A stretch of 64,000 nt of DNA, from NCBI RefSeq assembly GCF_000702505.1, contig NZ_JNIM01000001.1, forward strand, positions 62,001 through 126,000, given 5' to 3'. The stretch comes from Thermogemmatispora carboxidivorans (GTDB lineage: Bacteria > Chloroflexota > Ktedonobacteria > Ktedonobacterales > Ktedonobacteraceae). Both the position numbers and the translations under genes were made by a program. The notes below the pieces were generated by a model. It made no database searches. It worked only from the letters and a program-made list of their open reading frames with translations, and was not told the DNA's origin. The first letter of the stretch is position 1; the number at the start of each line of letters is the position of its first letter. Below, piece after piece: positions 57,068 to 64,000 of this stretch.

Positions 57068-57448
57068 TCGTCGGTCCGGCCTCTAGCGGTCAGTGTCCGC
57101 CGCCTACCTGGTCAGCCATCGCTTCGCTCTGGCTGGCGCTCTCTGCTGCCCCTGTTGCCGCAGAGCGCTGGGCTGTGAGAGTACGATGAGCAAGCGCCGA
57201 CAAAGAAACAGCAAGGGCGCTCCCGCGCGTAGCGGCCACAGCGCGGACAACAGCAGATGACCTTATGGTCAGGAAGGAAGCCCAGCGCGGCTCAACCTGC
57301 TGCCTTGCCTGCCAGTACAGCAGCAGCATGTGAGAGGTGCCCGGCTGTTGTTCCCTTCCTGACCTTCGCGCGTAGGTGAGTGACTTGACGGTCAGCAAAC
57401 TCTCCTACTGCCGTCAGAGGAGGGTAGCATCCCTGAACGGAGAGAACT
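57068..57448. other. Gap between tuf and rpmG
   Basis: 381 bases without a gene. No tRNA-Trp was found, although it often sits here. No clear terminator was seen. Confidence 0.4.
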
Positions 57449-57619
57449 ATGGCTAGCAAAAGTAAAGAGAATCGGATCATTGTTGCTCTTGCCTGCTCGA
57501 ATTGCCGGCATCGCAACTACCATACTTCAAAGAACAGGCGCACTCATCAGGACCGCCTTGAGCTGAGAAAGTTCTGTCCCAACTGTCGCACTCATACGAT
57601 CCATCGCGAGACCAGATGA
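57449..57619 (+). CDS. rpmG: Ribosomal protein L33
   Basis: A 56-residue protein starting with [19 protein letters not shown], with two CxxC pairs (ACSNC near 16-19 and FCPNC near 42-45) forming the zinc-ribbon type of L33. GGAGAG lies close before the ATG. It is followed by secE and nusG, the standard order rpmG-secE-nusG. Confidence 0.95.
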   Translation: MASKSKENRIIVALACSNCRHRNYHTSKNRRTHQDRLELRKFCPNCRTHTIHRETR

Positions 57620-57659
57620 TAGCCGGGCAACGATCACTCCTGATCGAGAAAGGGTCAAC

Positions 57660-58037
57660 GTGGCAAATAAAATGGCCGAGAAGAAAAAGGCTACTTCCGC
57701 TTCAAGCGAGGTTCTCCAGGCCAAGCCCCGCGGCGAGAAGGATGCTCCTGCCCGCAAGGAGTCGAAGCAGATGACGCAGCGACGCGAGGGCCGTCAGGAG
57801 GTACGCCGCGAACAGAAGCCGTCTGTTTTTGCTCGCTTGCTCCAGATGAGGCTGTTCCGCTTCCCCTATGAGGCCTATTACGAGCTGCGCTACAAGGTCA
57901 CCTGGCCAACGTTCGAGGAAGCGCGCAATATGACGATCGCGGTGATTGCGCTCTCCATCGCCCTCGGTGTCGTCCTCGGGCTGGTCGATATTGGCCTCTT
58001 CCAGCTATTCCGCCTGATCACTGGTACCGCCAGGTAG
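57660..58037 (+). CDS. secE: Protein translocase subunit SecE
   Basis: A 125-residue SecE. About 60 charged residues (Lys/Ala/Arg/Glu-rich) precede the conserved amphipathic helix YYELRYKVTWPTFEEARNMT and the single membrane helix VIALSIALGVVLGLVDIGLF. It holds SecY in the membrane. The start is a GTG at 57660 preceded by AAAGGG. 40 bases after rpmG. Confidence 0.95.
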   Translation: MANKMAEKKKATSASSEVLQAKPRGEKDAPARKESKQMTQRREGRQEVRREQKPSVFARLLQMRLFRFPYEAYYELRYKVTWPTFEEARNMTIAVIALSIALGVVLGLVDIGLFQLFRLITGTAR

Positions 58038-58639
58038 ATTCACGCGGGTCGGGAGCGAGGTAAGTAAAGCACGCCAGCAGAGTAGCTGCCTGTGCTGGCT
58101 ACCTGCCTGCTCTCTTCTGTCAGAAGGCGGCGCTTTTGTCGTGATCGGGGACCTGGTGGGGGAGCTTGCCGGGTCGGCGGATGCTGGCAGATCAGGTATG
58201 CTGAGAGTGAAGTCGGTCTTGCGCTGTGCAAGTGGGCGAGTCGAGTGGGGTGGCCTGGAGACTGGGCCTGGGGGGCTGTCTCATATCTCGTGCCAGGTGC
58301 GGGCGTTGGGAAGATAAGGAAGAGAAGCTTGAGGGGGTTGATGAGTAGTGGGTGCCAGTCTGCACAGGTCTGCACAGGGCCTCGGTGTAGAAGTGCTGGT
58401 CTGGGGATGATGTGGTGAGTGACGGCGCCGGGGCATATCTCCGCACATAACAAGGATCGGGCGCCTGCAGGTCCTGTCGAGAGAAGAGGGGGAGCAACAG
58501 ATTCCCGCGCCTCTGTGTTGTAATTTCTGTGGATATGGAACAGACGAATTGGAAGGACGCCCTCCCAGTGGCCGGCCAAGAAGACGCCGCTGAGGTGGGG
58601 GTACCAGCTTTAGCGGGCAATAAGCAAGAGGGAAATACC
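58038..58639. other. Gap between secE and nusG
   Basis: 602 bases. No gene was found; a longer in-frame start of nusG (58529) has no ribosome site. A small direct repeat, GTCTGCACAG twice, lies near 58358-58378. Confidence 0.4.
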
Positions 58640-59260
58640 ATGGTTGCTGATGACCCAAATCCAAACGAACGGGCTGGCTCGGAAACGCGGTTCAGCACTG
58701 CGCTGTCGAAGTCAGGTAGCCCTGGTGCTGGAGAGCGCGCCTGGTACGCGATCCACACCTACTCCGGCTACGAAAATAAGGTCAAGAGCCATCTCGAAGC
58801 GCGCATTGCCTCGATGAACATGCGCGATAAGATCTTTCGGGTCGTCGTGCCAATGGAAGAAGAGGTGGAGATTAAGCAGGGGCAGAGGCGGACGGTACAG
58901 CGCAAGGTCTTCCCTGGCTATGTACTGGTCGAGATGATCTTGACCGAGGAGTCGTGGTATGTGGTGCGCAACACGCCGGGGGTCACCAGCTTTGTTGGGT
59001 CGGGAACACGCCCGGTGCCTCTTCAGGAACATGAAGTCAGGGCGATCCTGAAGCAGGTTTCTGAAGAAGCCGAAAAGCCGAAGACGAAGATCAGCTTCAC
59101 GAAAGGTCAAAGTGTGCGTGTCATCGATGGTCCCTTCACCGATTTCATTGGGACTGTCAGTGACATCAACATGGATCGCAACAAAGTCACGGTTCTTGTC
59201 TCCTTCTTTGGGAGAGAGACGCCAGTGGTCCTGGATTTTCTCCAGGTCGAGAAGATTTAA
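58640..59260 (+). CDS. nusG: Transcription antitermination factor NusG
   Basis: A 206-residue NusG. An acidic or Ser-rich leader of 30 residues precedes the NGN domain (AWYAIHTYSGYENKVKSHLEARI, VFPGYVLVEMIL, NTPGVTSFVGSG) and the KOW domain (KGQSVRVIDGPFTDFIGTVSDIN). The ATG at 58640 has GAGGG seven bases upstream. It binds RNA polymerase and couples to S10 or Rho. A terminator follows directly. Confidence 0.97.
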   Translation: MVADDPNPNERAGSETRFSTALSKSGSPGAGERAWYAIHTYSGYENKVKSHLEARIASMNMRDKIFRVVVPMEEEVEIKQGQRRTVQRKVFPGYVLVEMILTEESWYVVRNTPGVTSFVGSGTRPVPLQEHEVRAILKQVSEEAEKPKTKISFTKGQSVRVIDGPFTDFIGTVSDINMDRNKVTVLVSFFGRETPVVLDFLQVEKI

Positions 59261-59277
59261 CAATCCACAATGGAGGC

Positions 59278-59306
59278 GGGAGGTTTAGCGTAACCTCCCA
59301 CTTTTT
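59278..59306 (+). terminator. Rho-independent terminator after nusG
   Basis: An 8-bp perfect stem GGGAGGTT/AACCTCCC with a six-base loop, followed by AC and five T. It lies 18 bases after the nusG stop and separates nusG from rplK or acts as attenuator. Confidence 0.85.
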
Positions 59307-59310
59307 CATA

Positions 59311-59330
59311 CATGCATGCTCGCATGCATG
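59311..59330. repeat. 20-base inverted repeat beside the terminator
   Basis: Arms CATGCATGC and GCATGCATG separated by two bases, directly after the terminator's T run. Each arm also contains a smaller palindrome. It could be a protein-binding site ahead of rplK. Confidence 0.6.
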
Positions 59331-59544
59331 AAAGGCGACGCTCGGCGCGCTGCCCCGCCAGGTCAGCCAGGCGCTCCGGCCCCTGCCGGAGCCGCTTCGG
59401 CGGTGCCTGCCGCCAGGCCCTGGCGTCGCCGCTCACTGTCGGCCTCTGCCAGCGAATGGTCTGTCTCTTCTCTGGCCTGGCTGACATGGGCGCGAGCACG
59501 CACTCATTTTGCGATTGTCGCTTGTTGAGGGAGCTGGAGTTACA

Positions 59545-59967
59545 ATGGCGAAACGTATCAAGACTGTGATCAGGCTGGAGCTGCCTGCCGGTGAGGCTAA
59601 GCCTGCGCCTCCGGTCGGTACGGTGCTTGGCTCACAGGGCATTAATATCGTGGCCTTCTGTAAGGAGTATAATGCTCGCACGGAAAGCCAGCGGGGCATG
59701 ATTATCCCCGCCGAGGTCACGATCTACGAGGATCGCTCGTTCACTTTTGTCACGCGCACACCCCCGACGACATTCTTGCTGAAGCAGGCTGCGGGCATCG
59801 AAAAAGGGTCTGGCACCCCCGGCAGGGCAAAGGTCGGTACGATTGACCGCGCCAAGCTACGTGAGATTGCTCAGCTAAAGATGAAGGACCTCGATGTCCA
59901 CGATATCGAGGCCGCTGAGCGCAGTGTCGAGGGGACGGCCCGCAGTATGGGGATTACCATCGTCTGA
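59545..59967 (+). CDS. rplK: Ribosomal protein L11
   Basis: A 140-residue L11 that binds the GTPase centre of 23S rRNA. Family pattern: [53 protein letters not shown] and [11 protein letters not shown] at the end. The start is the ATG at 59545 with GAGGGAG/CTGGAG upstream. Confidence 0.97.
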   Translation: MAKRIKTVIRLELPAGEAKPAPPVGTVLGSQGINIVAFCKEYNARTESQRGMIIPAEVTIYEDRSFTFVTRTPPTTFLLKQAAGIEKGSGTPGRAKVGTIDRAKLREIAQLKMKDLDVHDIEAAERSVEGTARSMGITIV

Positions 59968-60190
59968 GCAGGCGCGACTGTGCTTTGCTCGCCAGAGATC
60001 GGCCATCCCTTCCTGTCCCGGCCCAGGTGAGAAAAGTGGTCCGATCGGCTTGGCATAGACCGTCACCCGAGCCTGAGACTTAGACCCGCTCTCGCCTGGC
60101 CAGGACAAGACCAGGTCCCGGCGATCTGCTGACAACACGTATCTGCCCGTCAGTCACTGCGGTCGATCACCACAAGGAGGGCTTTCTGTC

Positions 60191-60898
60191 ATGCCGAAGA
60201 AACACGGGAAGAAATATCTTGAAGCTTTGAAGTGGCTTGAGCCGGGAAAGCTCTACCAGCCCCAAGAAGCTATTCCCCTGCTCAAGAAGATGAACTACGT
60301 CAAGTTTGATCCAACTCTTGAGGTTCATATGCGCCTCGGGGTTGACCCACGACACGCCGATCAGATGGTGCGCGGCGTGGCCTTGCTGCCAGCGGGTACC
60401 GGCAAGGATGTCAAGGTCCTGGTCTTTGCCCAGGGCGAGAAGGCACGCGAAGCCGAGGCCGCTGGGGCTGACTTTGTCGGCCTCGATGATTTGATCAAGC
60501 AAATTGAAAATGATTGGCTGGGCTTCGATGTGGCGATCGCCACGCCGGATGTCATGCCGAGGATAGGTCGTCTGGGTAGGAAGCTCGGCCCGCGCGGCTT
60601 GATGCCCAATCCTAAAACAGGTACGGTCACGATGGATGTGGCCCGTGCTGTACGCGAGGCGAAAGCCGGGCGCGTGGAGTTCCGCGTTGATCGCACAGGG
60701 TTGCTGCATGTACCAGCGGGCAAGCTATCTTTTAGCGATGAGGCCCTGCTCTCCAATCTGGCTGCCATTCTCGATGCGGTAATGCGCGCCAAGCCAGCCA
60801 GCTCCAAAGGGGCCTACATCCGCAATGTCGTCCTGGCTTCGACAATGTCGCCAGGGGTGCCGCTGGATCTGCAGTCGGCTCTTTCCTTGCGCGTCTAG
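60191..60898 (+). CDS. rplA: Ribosomal protein L1
   Basis: A 235-residue L1. [18 protein letters not shown] at the start, then [35 protein letters not shown] and the late [26 protein letters not shown] lies ten bases before the ATG. As in other bacteria it may regulate its own messenger. Confidence 0.97.
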   Translation: MPKKHGKKYLEALKWLEPGKLYQPQEAIPLLKKMNYVKFDPTLEVHMRLGVDPRHADQMVRGVALLPAGTGKDVKVLVFAQGEKAREAEAAGADFVGLDDLIKQIENDWLGFDVAIATPDVMPRIGRLGRKLGPRGLMPNPKTGTVTMDVARAVREAKAGRVEFRVDRTGLLHVPAGKLSFSDEALLSNLAAILDAVMRAKPASSKGAYIRNVVLASTMSPGVPLDLQSALSLRV

Positions 60899-60928
60899 CT
60901 TGAGCGGGGACGTGGAGGCGAGGCTGGC

Positions 60929-60958
60929 TTGACGGCCTGCCCGTCTCTTGCCTATAAT
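60929..60958 (+). promoter_or_regulatory. Promoter of rplJL
   Basis: TTGACG, an 18-base spacer, then a perfect TATAAT, 31 bases after the rplA stop. Confidence 0.75.
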
Positions 60959-60974
60959 CTGAACAGCCTGTAAC

Positions 60975-61045
60975 CTTTGCGACCGAAGACAGCAAGTATG
61001 CCCGGGGCATGTAAATGATACCGTCCGGTATCAGCTTGCCGAGGA
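60975..61045 (+). promoter_or_regulatory. L10 leader element (autoregulation of rplJL)
   Basis: The string GACCGAAGACAGCAAG followed later by CTTGCCGAGG matches the conserved parts of L10 leaders, where L10(L12)4 binds its own messenger; AGCAAG and CTTGC(C) can pair. A dyad GATACC/GGTATC lies between. This is a family-level recognition from the sequence alone. Confidence 0.6.
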
Positions 61046-61254
61046 GCGCGCTCTGCTTCTTGCTTGCTGGCATATGGGTAGGCGATGTCTGAGCAAGGCA
61101 GAGCACAGAGGAAAGGATTGCAAGAGGGCATATGTTCTGTGCCGTGTTAGCGGCCTGCTGCTCTGTTGACCAGGCCGCCGCTGCGCTCGCTATGCCCGGT
61201 TATGCGTAGCTGCGATCCATCCACTGCTACTGCTTCCAACGGAAGCTTGCCTCT

Positions 61255-61286
61255 GGGCCTTCGGTGTTGCACTGAAGGCCCTTTTT
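61255..61286 (+). terminator. Rho-independent terminator/attenuator in the rplJ leader
   Basis: A 12-bp stem GGGCCTTCGGTG/CACTGAAGGCCC (one G-T pair) with a three-base loop and then TTTTT. It lies about 390 bases before rplJ. It fits an attenuation switch acting with the L10 leader. Confidence 0.85.
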
Positions 61287-61675
61287 CTTCGCGCGCTCTG
61301 GTGATGAGTCAGGTCGTTGACCTGGCTGGCCTGGTTGAGTGTTGACCGGCCCGGCCAGCGGCTAAGGTGGGTGCTGATCTCCACGTCGCGTCAAGAGCTT
61401 GCTGCCGACCGAGGGAGCTGTTCCCGCCGCTGCGCGCCAGGTCTCAGGGCTGGCGCGGGGGTCAGGTGAGACCGCTTTTTTCCCCGCTGACCCGGTCGCG
61501 GGACATACTTGCCCGTCTGCGAACCCATGTTGCCAGAGACTGCTCTCCCCAAGCGCATTGGGAGGCTCTCCCCGCTTGCTGGGGGGAGCGGAGCAGCTGG
61601 CGGCTTTCTCCTGTTAAGCAGACTAAGCAGACGCAAACTGCAACACAATATGAAAAGAAAGGAGGGGAGAGCGGA

Positions 61676-62218
61676 ATGCCTACACCGGCGAAGGCGGTAA
61701 AGATCGAAGAACTGGCCGAGAAGCTGGCGCGCTCGCGGATCGCCATCCTGATTCAAACGCAGGGGCTTTCGGTCAAGGAGATGAACGACCTGCGCAATAA
61801 GGTGCGCCCGATGAGTGTCGAGGTGCAGGTGGCCAAAAATACCCTGCTGCGCCTGGCTGCCGAGCGCAACCAGCTGGAAGGTGTGGACCCAAACATCTTT
61901 CACGGCCAGACAACCGTAGCCTTCGGCTACGATGATGAGGTGGCAACCGCTAAGGCGATCGCCGATTACTTGCAGAATTCAAACACGGTGGTCCTCAAAG
62001 CGGCAATTCTGGGGGGGCACTCGCTGACACCAGAGCGCGTCGAGGCCCTCGCCAAGATCAGCGGCGGCAAGCCTGCGGCTCAGGCGCAGTTGGTCGGTGG
62101 TCTGCAAGGGCCGCTGTCTACAACCTATAGCCTGCTGACTGCTCCCTTACGCGACCTCTGCTACGTTCTACAGGCGCGGGCCGAGCAGCTACAGGAGCAG
62201 CAAGCTGAGCATGCCTGA
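61676..62218 (+). CDS. rplJ: Ribosomal protein L10
   Basis: A 180-residue L10, base of the stalk. AKAVKIEELAEKLARSRIAILIQTQGLSVKEMNDLRNKVR, VAKNTLLRLA and FHGQTTVAFGYDD are the usual L10 blocks; the C-terminal helix is the L7/L12 dock. AAAGGAGG lies before the ATG. It is co-transcribed with rplL. Confidence 0.97.
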   Translation: MPTPAKAVKIEELAEKLARSRIAILIQTQGLSVKEMNDLRNKVRPMSVEVQVAKNTLLRLAAERNQLEGVDPNIFHGQTTVAFGYDDEVATAKAIADYLQNSNTVVLKAAILGGHSLTPERVEALAKISGGKPAAQAQLVGGLQGPLSTTYSLLTAPLRDLCYVLQARAEQLQEQQAEHA

Positions 62219-62284
62219 TGTCACTTGTATTGAGCGTTATCTAGTGCCTATCACGAGATCATCCGAATCGGAGGAGGTTGCTCC

Positions 62285-62671
62285 ATGTCCGTTGAGAGCA
62301 TCATTGCAGAAATTGAAAAGCTGAACGTTTTGGAACTCGTTGAGCTGACCAAGCAGCTTCAGGAGAAGTGGGGAGTCAGCGCGGCTCCAGTCGCGGTAGC
62401 GGCAGCCCCGGCGGCAGCTGCTCCGGCTGAGGCAGCTCCTGCGGCCCAGCAAGAGGAGAAGACCGAGTTCGATGTCATCCTGAGCGAGGTTGGCCCCGAG
62501 AAGATCAAGGTCATCAAGGTGGTGCGCGAGCTGACCAATCTTGGCCTCAAGGAAGCCAAGGAGCTGGTCGAAGGCGCTCCCAAGCCGGTCAAGGAAGGCG
62601 TCTCCAAGGAGGAGGCTCAGCAGATCGCGGCCAAGCTGCAGGAAGTGGGCGCCAAGGTTACCGTCAAGTAA
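62285..62671 (+). CDS. rplL: Ribosomal protein L7/L12
   Basis: A 128-residue L12: N-terminal dimer helices ([20 protein letters not shown]), an Ala/Pro-rich hinge (residues 35-55), and the C-terminal factor-binding domain ([42 protein letters not shown]). GGAGG precedes the ATG. Confidence 0.98.
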   Translation: MSVESIIAEIEKLNVLELVELTKQLQEKWGVSAAPVAVAAAPAAAAPAEAAPAAQQEEKTEFDVILSEVGPEKIKVIKVVRELTNLGLKEAKELVEGAPKPVKEGVSKEEAQQIAAKLQEVGAKVTVK

Positions 62672-63143
62672 GACATGCTGGCTGTCCTGGCGCTGGCTCT
62701 CCGCCTCGCCAGGCCGGCAGAGCAGAGGGCGCGCCTCACAGCGCGACTCGCGCCGTCGACGGCCAGCCGCTCCTGTGGGCGCCCCTCTCGCGGCTCTGAT
62801 CGCCATTGTTGCTGCTGCCCCTTCAAGCAGCAAATGGCTGTTGCAACCTCGACCCGGCTCCCAGCCCGCCAGTCGGAACTGCCAGGCGGCTCTTGTTCCC
62901 TCTACCATCCTGGAACATCGCCCCCTGCTTGTGGAAGAGCCTGGCCAGCCAGAGAACTCCCCGCGGCAGCCGGCATCAGAGCCATCTAGACGCTGACAAA
63001 CTAGCGTGATATAATGCATGGGTGTATCATCCAGGACTAGTCGGATTACTACACAGGCTGAGAGGCGCTCGCCAGAGCATCCTTTCAAACCTGCTAAAAG
63101 CTTGACTATCTCACCTGAGCCTGCTGAGGAGGTGAAACAGAGG
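62672..63143. other. Gap between rplL and rpsO
   Basis: 472 bases with the rpsO promoter at 62987-63015. The in-frame extension of rpsO from 63018 is not conserved-looking and starts three bases after the -10 element, so it is leader, not protein. Confidence 0.45.
62987..63015 (+). promoter_or_regulatory. Promoter of rpsO
   Basis: TAGACG, a 17-base spacer, then a perfect TATAAT, 128 bases before the GTG start. The leader could fold for S15 autoregulation. Confidence 0.6.
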
Positions 63144-63413
63144 GTGGCATTGACTCGCGAGGATAAAGCTGACATTATCGCTTCGTCGCACGTCCACGAG
63201 GCCGATACCGGCTCGCCCGAGGTGCAGGTCTCGCTGCTGACGGCTCGTATCAATCAGCTCACCGAGCATCTGAAGGTCCATAAGCATGATTTTCATTCCC
63301 GTCGCGGCTTGATGATGCTGGTGGGCCAGCGGCGTCGCTTGCTTGCTTATCTCAGCCGCAAAAGCCCGGAGCGTTATCGGGCCTTGATTGCGAAGCTCGG
63401 CCTGCGTCACTAA
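63144..63413 (+). CDS. rpsO: Ribosomal protein S15
   Basis: An 89-residue S15, the standard length, from a GTG at 63144. [57 protein letters not shown] and the end [13 protein letters not shown] are diagnostic; the helices bind 16S rRNA. AGGAGG lies 11 bases upstream. pnp, the usual neighbour, may follow outside the window. Confidence 0.96.
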   Translation: MALTREDKADIIASSHVHEADTGSPEVQVSLLTARINQLTEHLKVHKHDFHSRRGLMMLVGQRRRLLAYLSRKSPERYRALIAKLGLRH

Positions 63414-64000
63414 GGCCCAAACAGAGGCGAGGCCTGGTGACCTCGCAAGCGATCGGTCGGCATGTCTCCTGGCTCCTCCTCCGCTAACTCGCCTCGCGGA
63501 CGCTCCTCTGTGTCTCAGGGCAAGGGTGAGAGTGGCAGTAAAAGCAAGCAGGAAGAGAAAGAAAAGAGGAGGGGCGTTCTCTTGTAATGCTTGCCGACCG
63601 CTCGCTGCGCGGCTACTGGCGCAAGCTCCTGCAAGTCTGGCGGTATGGTCCCTGGCCGGGTTATGGCTGTGAGCAGGACCACTGGCTGACGTTGCTGGCC
63701 AGTGTCTTGCCTACCGTCCCAGGAAGGGAAGGGTAGAGGTGCTTGCTGGGCAGCTTGCCAATCTGGGCCTGAGCCAACGACAAAAGAGGGGCTTGTTTCT
63801 CTCTCTCACCTGCATATGATGGGCTATGCGCTCGCTGACAATGATGGTGTGCACGTCGCTTGTCTGGAATCATGAGTGATCATCTCTGGCTGTTGCCTAG
63901 GAAGGAGGCGGGGCTGTAGCCTGCTCCCTGTCGGCCAGCTAGCCAACCAGCCAGCCGAGAATCAGTCGGCCTGCGTGAGAGAGCGGGAAACGTAGAACTT
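63414..64000. other. Gene-free right end of the window
   Basis: 587 bases after rpsO. The reading frames here are short and biased; none looks like a gene. No clear terminator was found. Confidence 0.4.

Larger units (their letters stand above)
60899..61675 (+). other. Leader region of rplJL with promoter, L10-type leader and attenuator
   Basis: 777 bases. It contains the promoter at 60929-60958, an L10-leader-like block (about 60975-61045), the terminator hairpin at 61255-61286, a weaker GGTCTCA/TGAGACC hairpin with T6 at 61440-61481 and a GC-rich stem at 61566-61588. No gene was seen. Confidence 0.6.

Noticed and set aside
63018-63143. N-terminal extension of S15
   Set aside because: It starts three bases after the -10 box, is not S15-like, and the GTG at 63144 gives the standard 89 residues with AGGAGG upstream.

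Overview
The window is about 60% GC bacterial chromosome. The most likely source is a Ktedonobacteria-type Chloroflexota, Thermogemmatispora-like. That is an inference from gene style: leaderless 5' ends with AGGAG-type ribosome sites, GAF histidine kinases, a cyclase-AAA-TPR giant, an ABC-LytTR fusion, and the ribosomal and tuf proteins. No 16S rRNA is present to prove it.

Layout. (1) 1-8400, minus strand: a sugar-uptake and glycan-hydrolysis locus. A LacI regulator with a perfect 16-bp operator-like palindrome at 8383-8398 is followed by a six-hairpin glycosidase, a lipoprotein sugar-binding protein, two permeases and a glycogen-debranching-like enzyme that runs off the left edge. No ATPase is present, so a shared MsmK/UgpC-type ATPase elsewhere is implied. 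(2) 8.5-11.5 kb: a spore-photoproduct-lyase-like radical SAM protein and a three-Cys-motif partner protein (TcmP), each with its own promoter. (3) 11.8-13.8 kb: an alpha/beta hydrolase translationally coupled to a luciferase-like flavin oxidoreductase. (4) 13.8-14.7 kb: an intergenic region rich in strong hairpins. (5) 14.7-22.5 kb: the most interesting block, a compact four-gene operon. It encodes a tRNA-guanine-transglycosylase-like protein fused to an archaeosine-synthase-like (ArcS/DUF5591-like) domain, a 1352-residue DEAH helicase with a DUF1998-like C-terminus, a DUF4365-type nuclease-fold protein, and an unrecognised protein with an OB-like tail. This resembles a stripped-down 7-deazaguanine DNA modification and restriction (Dpd-like) system with an unusual domain fusion.

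(6) 22.5-38.3 kb: a methyltransferase, a DUF2330 protein, a TSUP transporter, a DHA2 drug exporter, queA (queuosine), a TPR protein, a response regulator overlapping a GAF-histidine kinase that appears frameshifted, an ABC-2 export pair, and a divergent ABC-LytTR fusion regulator. (7) 38.4-43.4 kb: a complete glycine-cleavage set gcvT-gcvH-gcvPA-gcvPB, without the gcvL dihydrolipoamide dehydrogenase. (8) 43.6-54.8 kb: an amidase, an extended isoaspartate methyltransferase, a potassium-channel-like protein, rsgA, a cyclase-AAA-TPR protein, selA, and a PemK/MazF-like protein with a small upstream ORF.

(9) 55-63.4 kb: translation core. A perfect consensus promoter precedes tRNA-Tyr(GTA) and tRNA-Thr(GGT), followed by tuf, rpmG, secE, nusG, terminator, rplK, rplA, then a strong promoter and an L10-type leader with an attenuator, then rplJ, rplL, and finally rpsO with a GTG start. 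No CRISPR array, insertion sequence, rRNA or integrase was seen.
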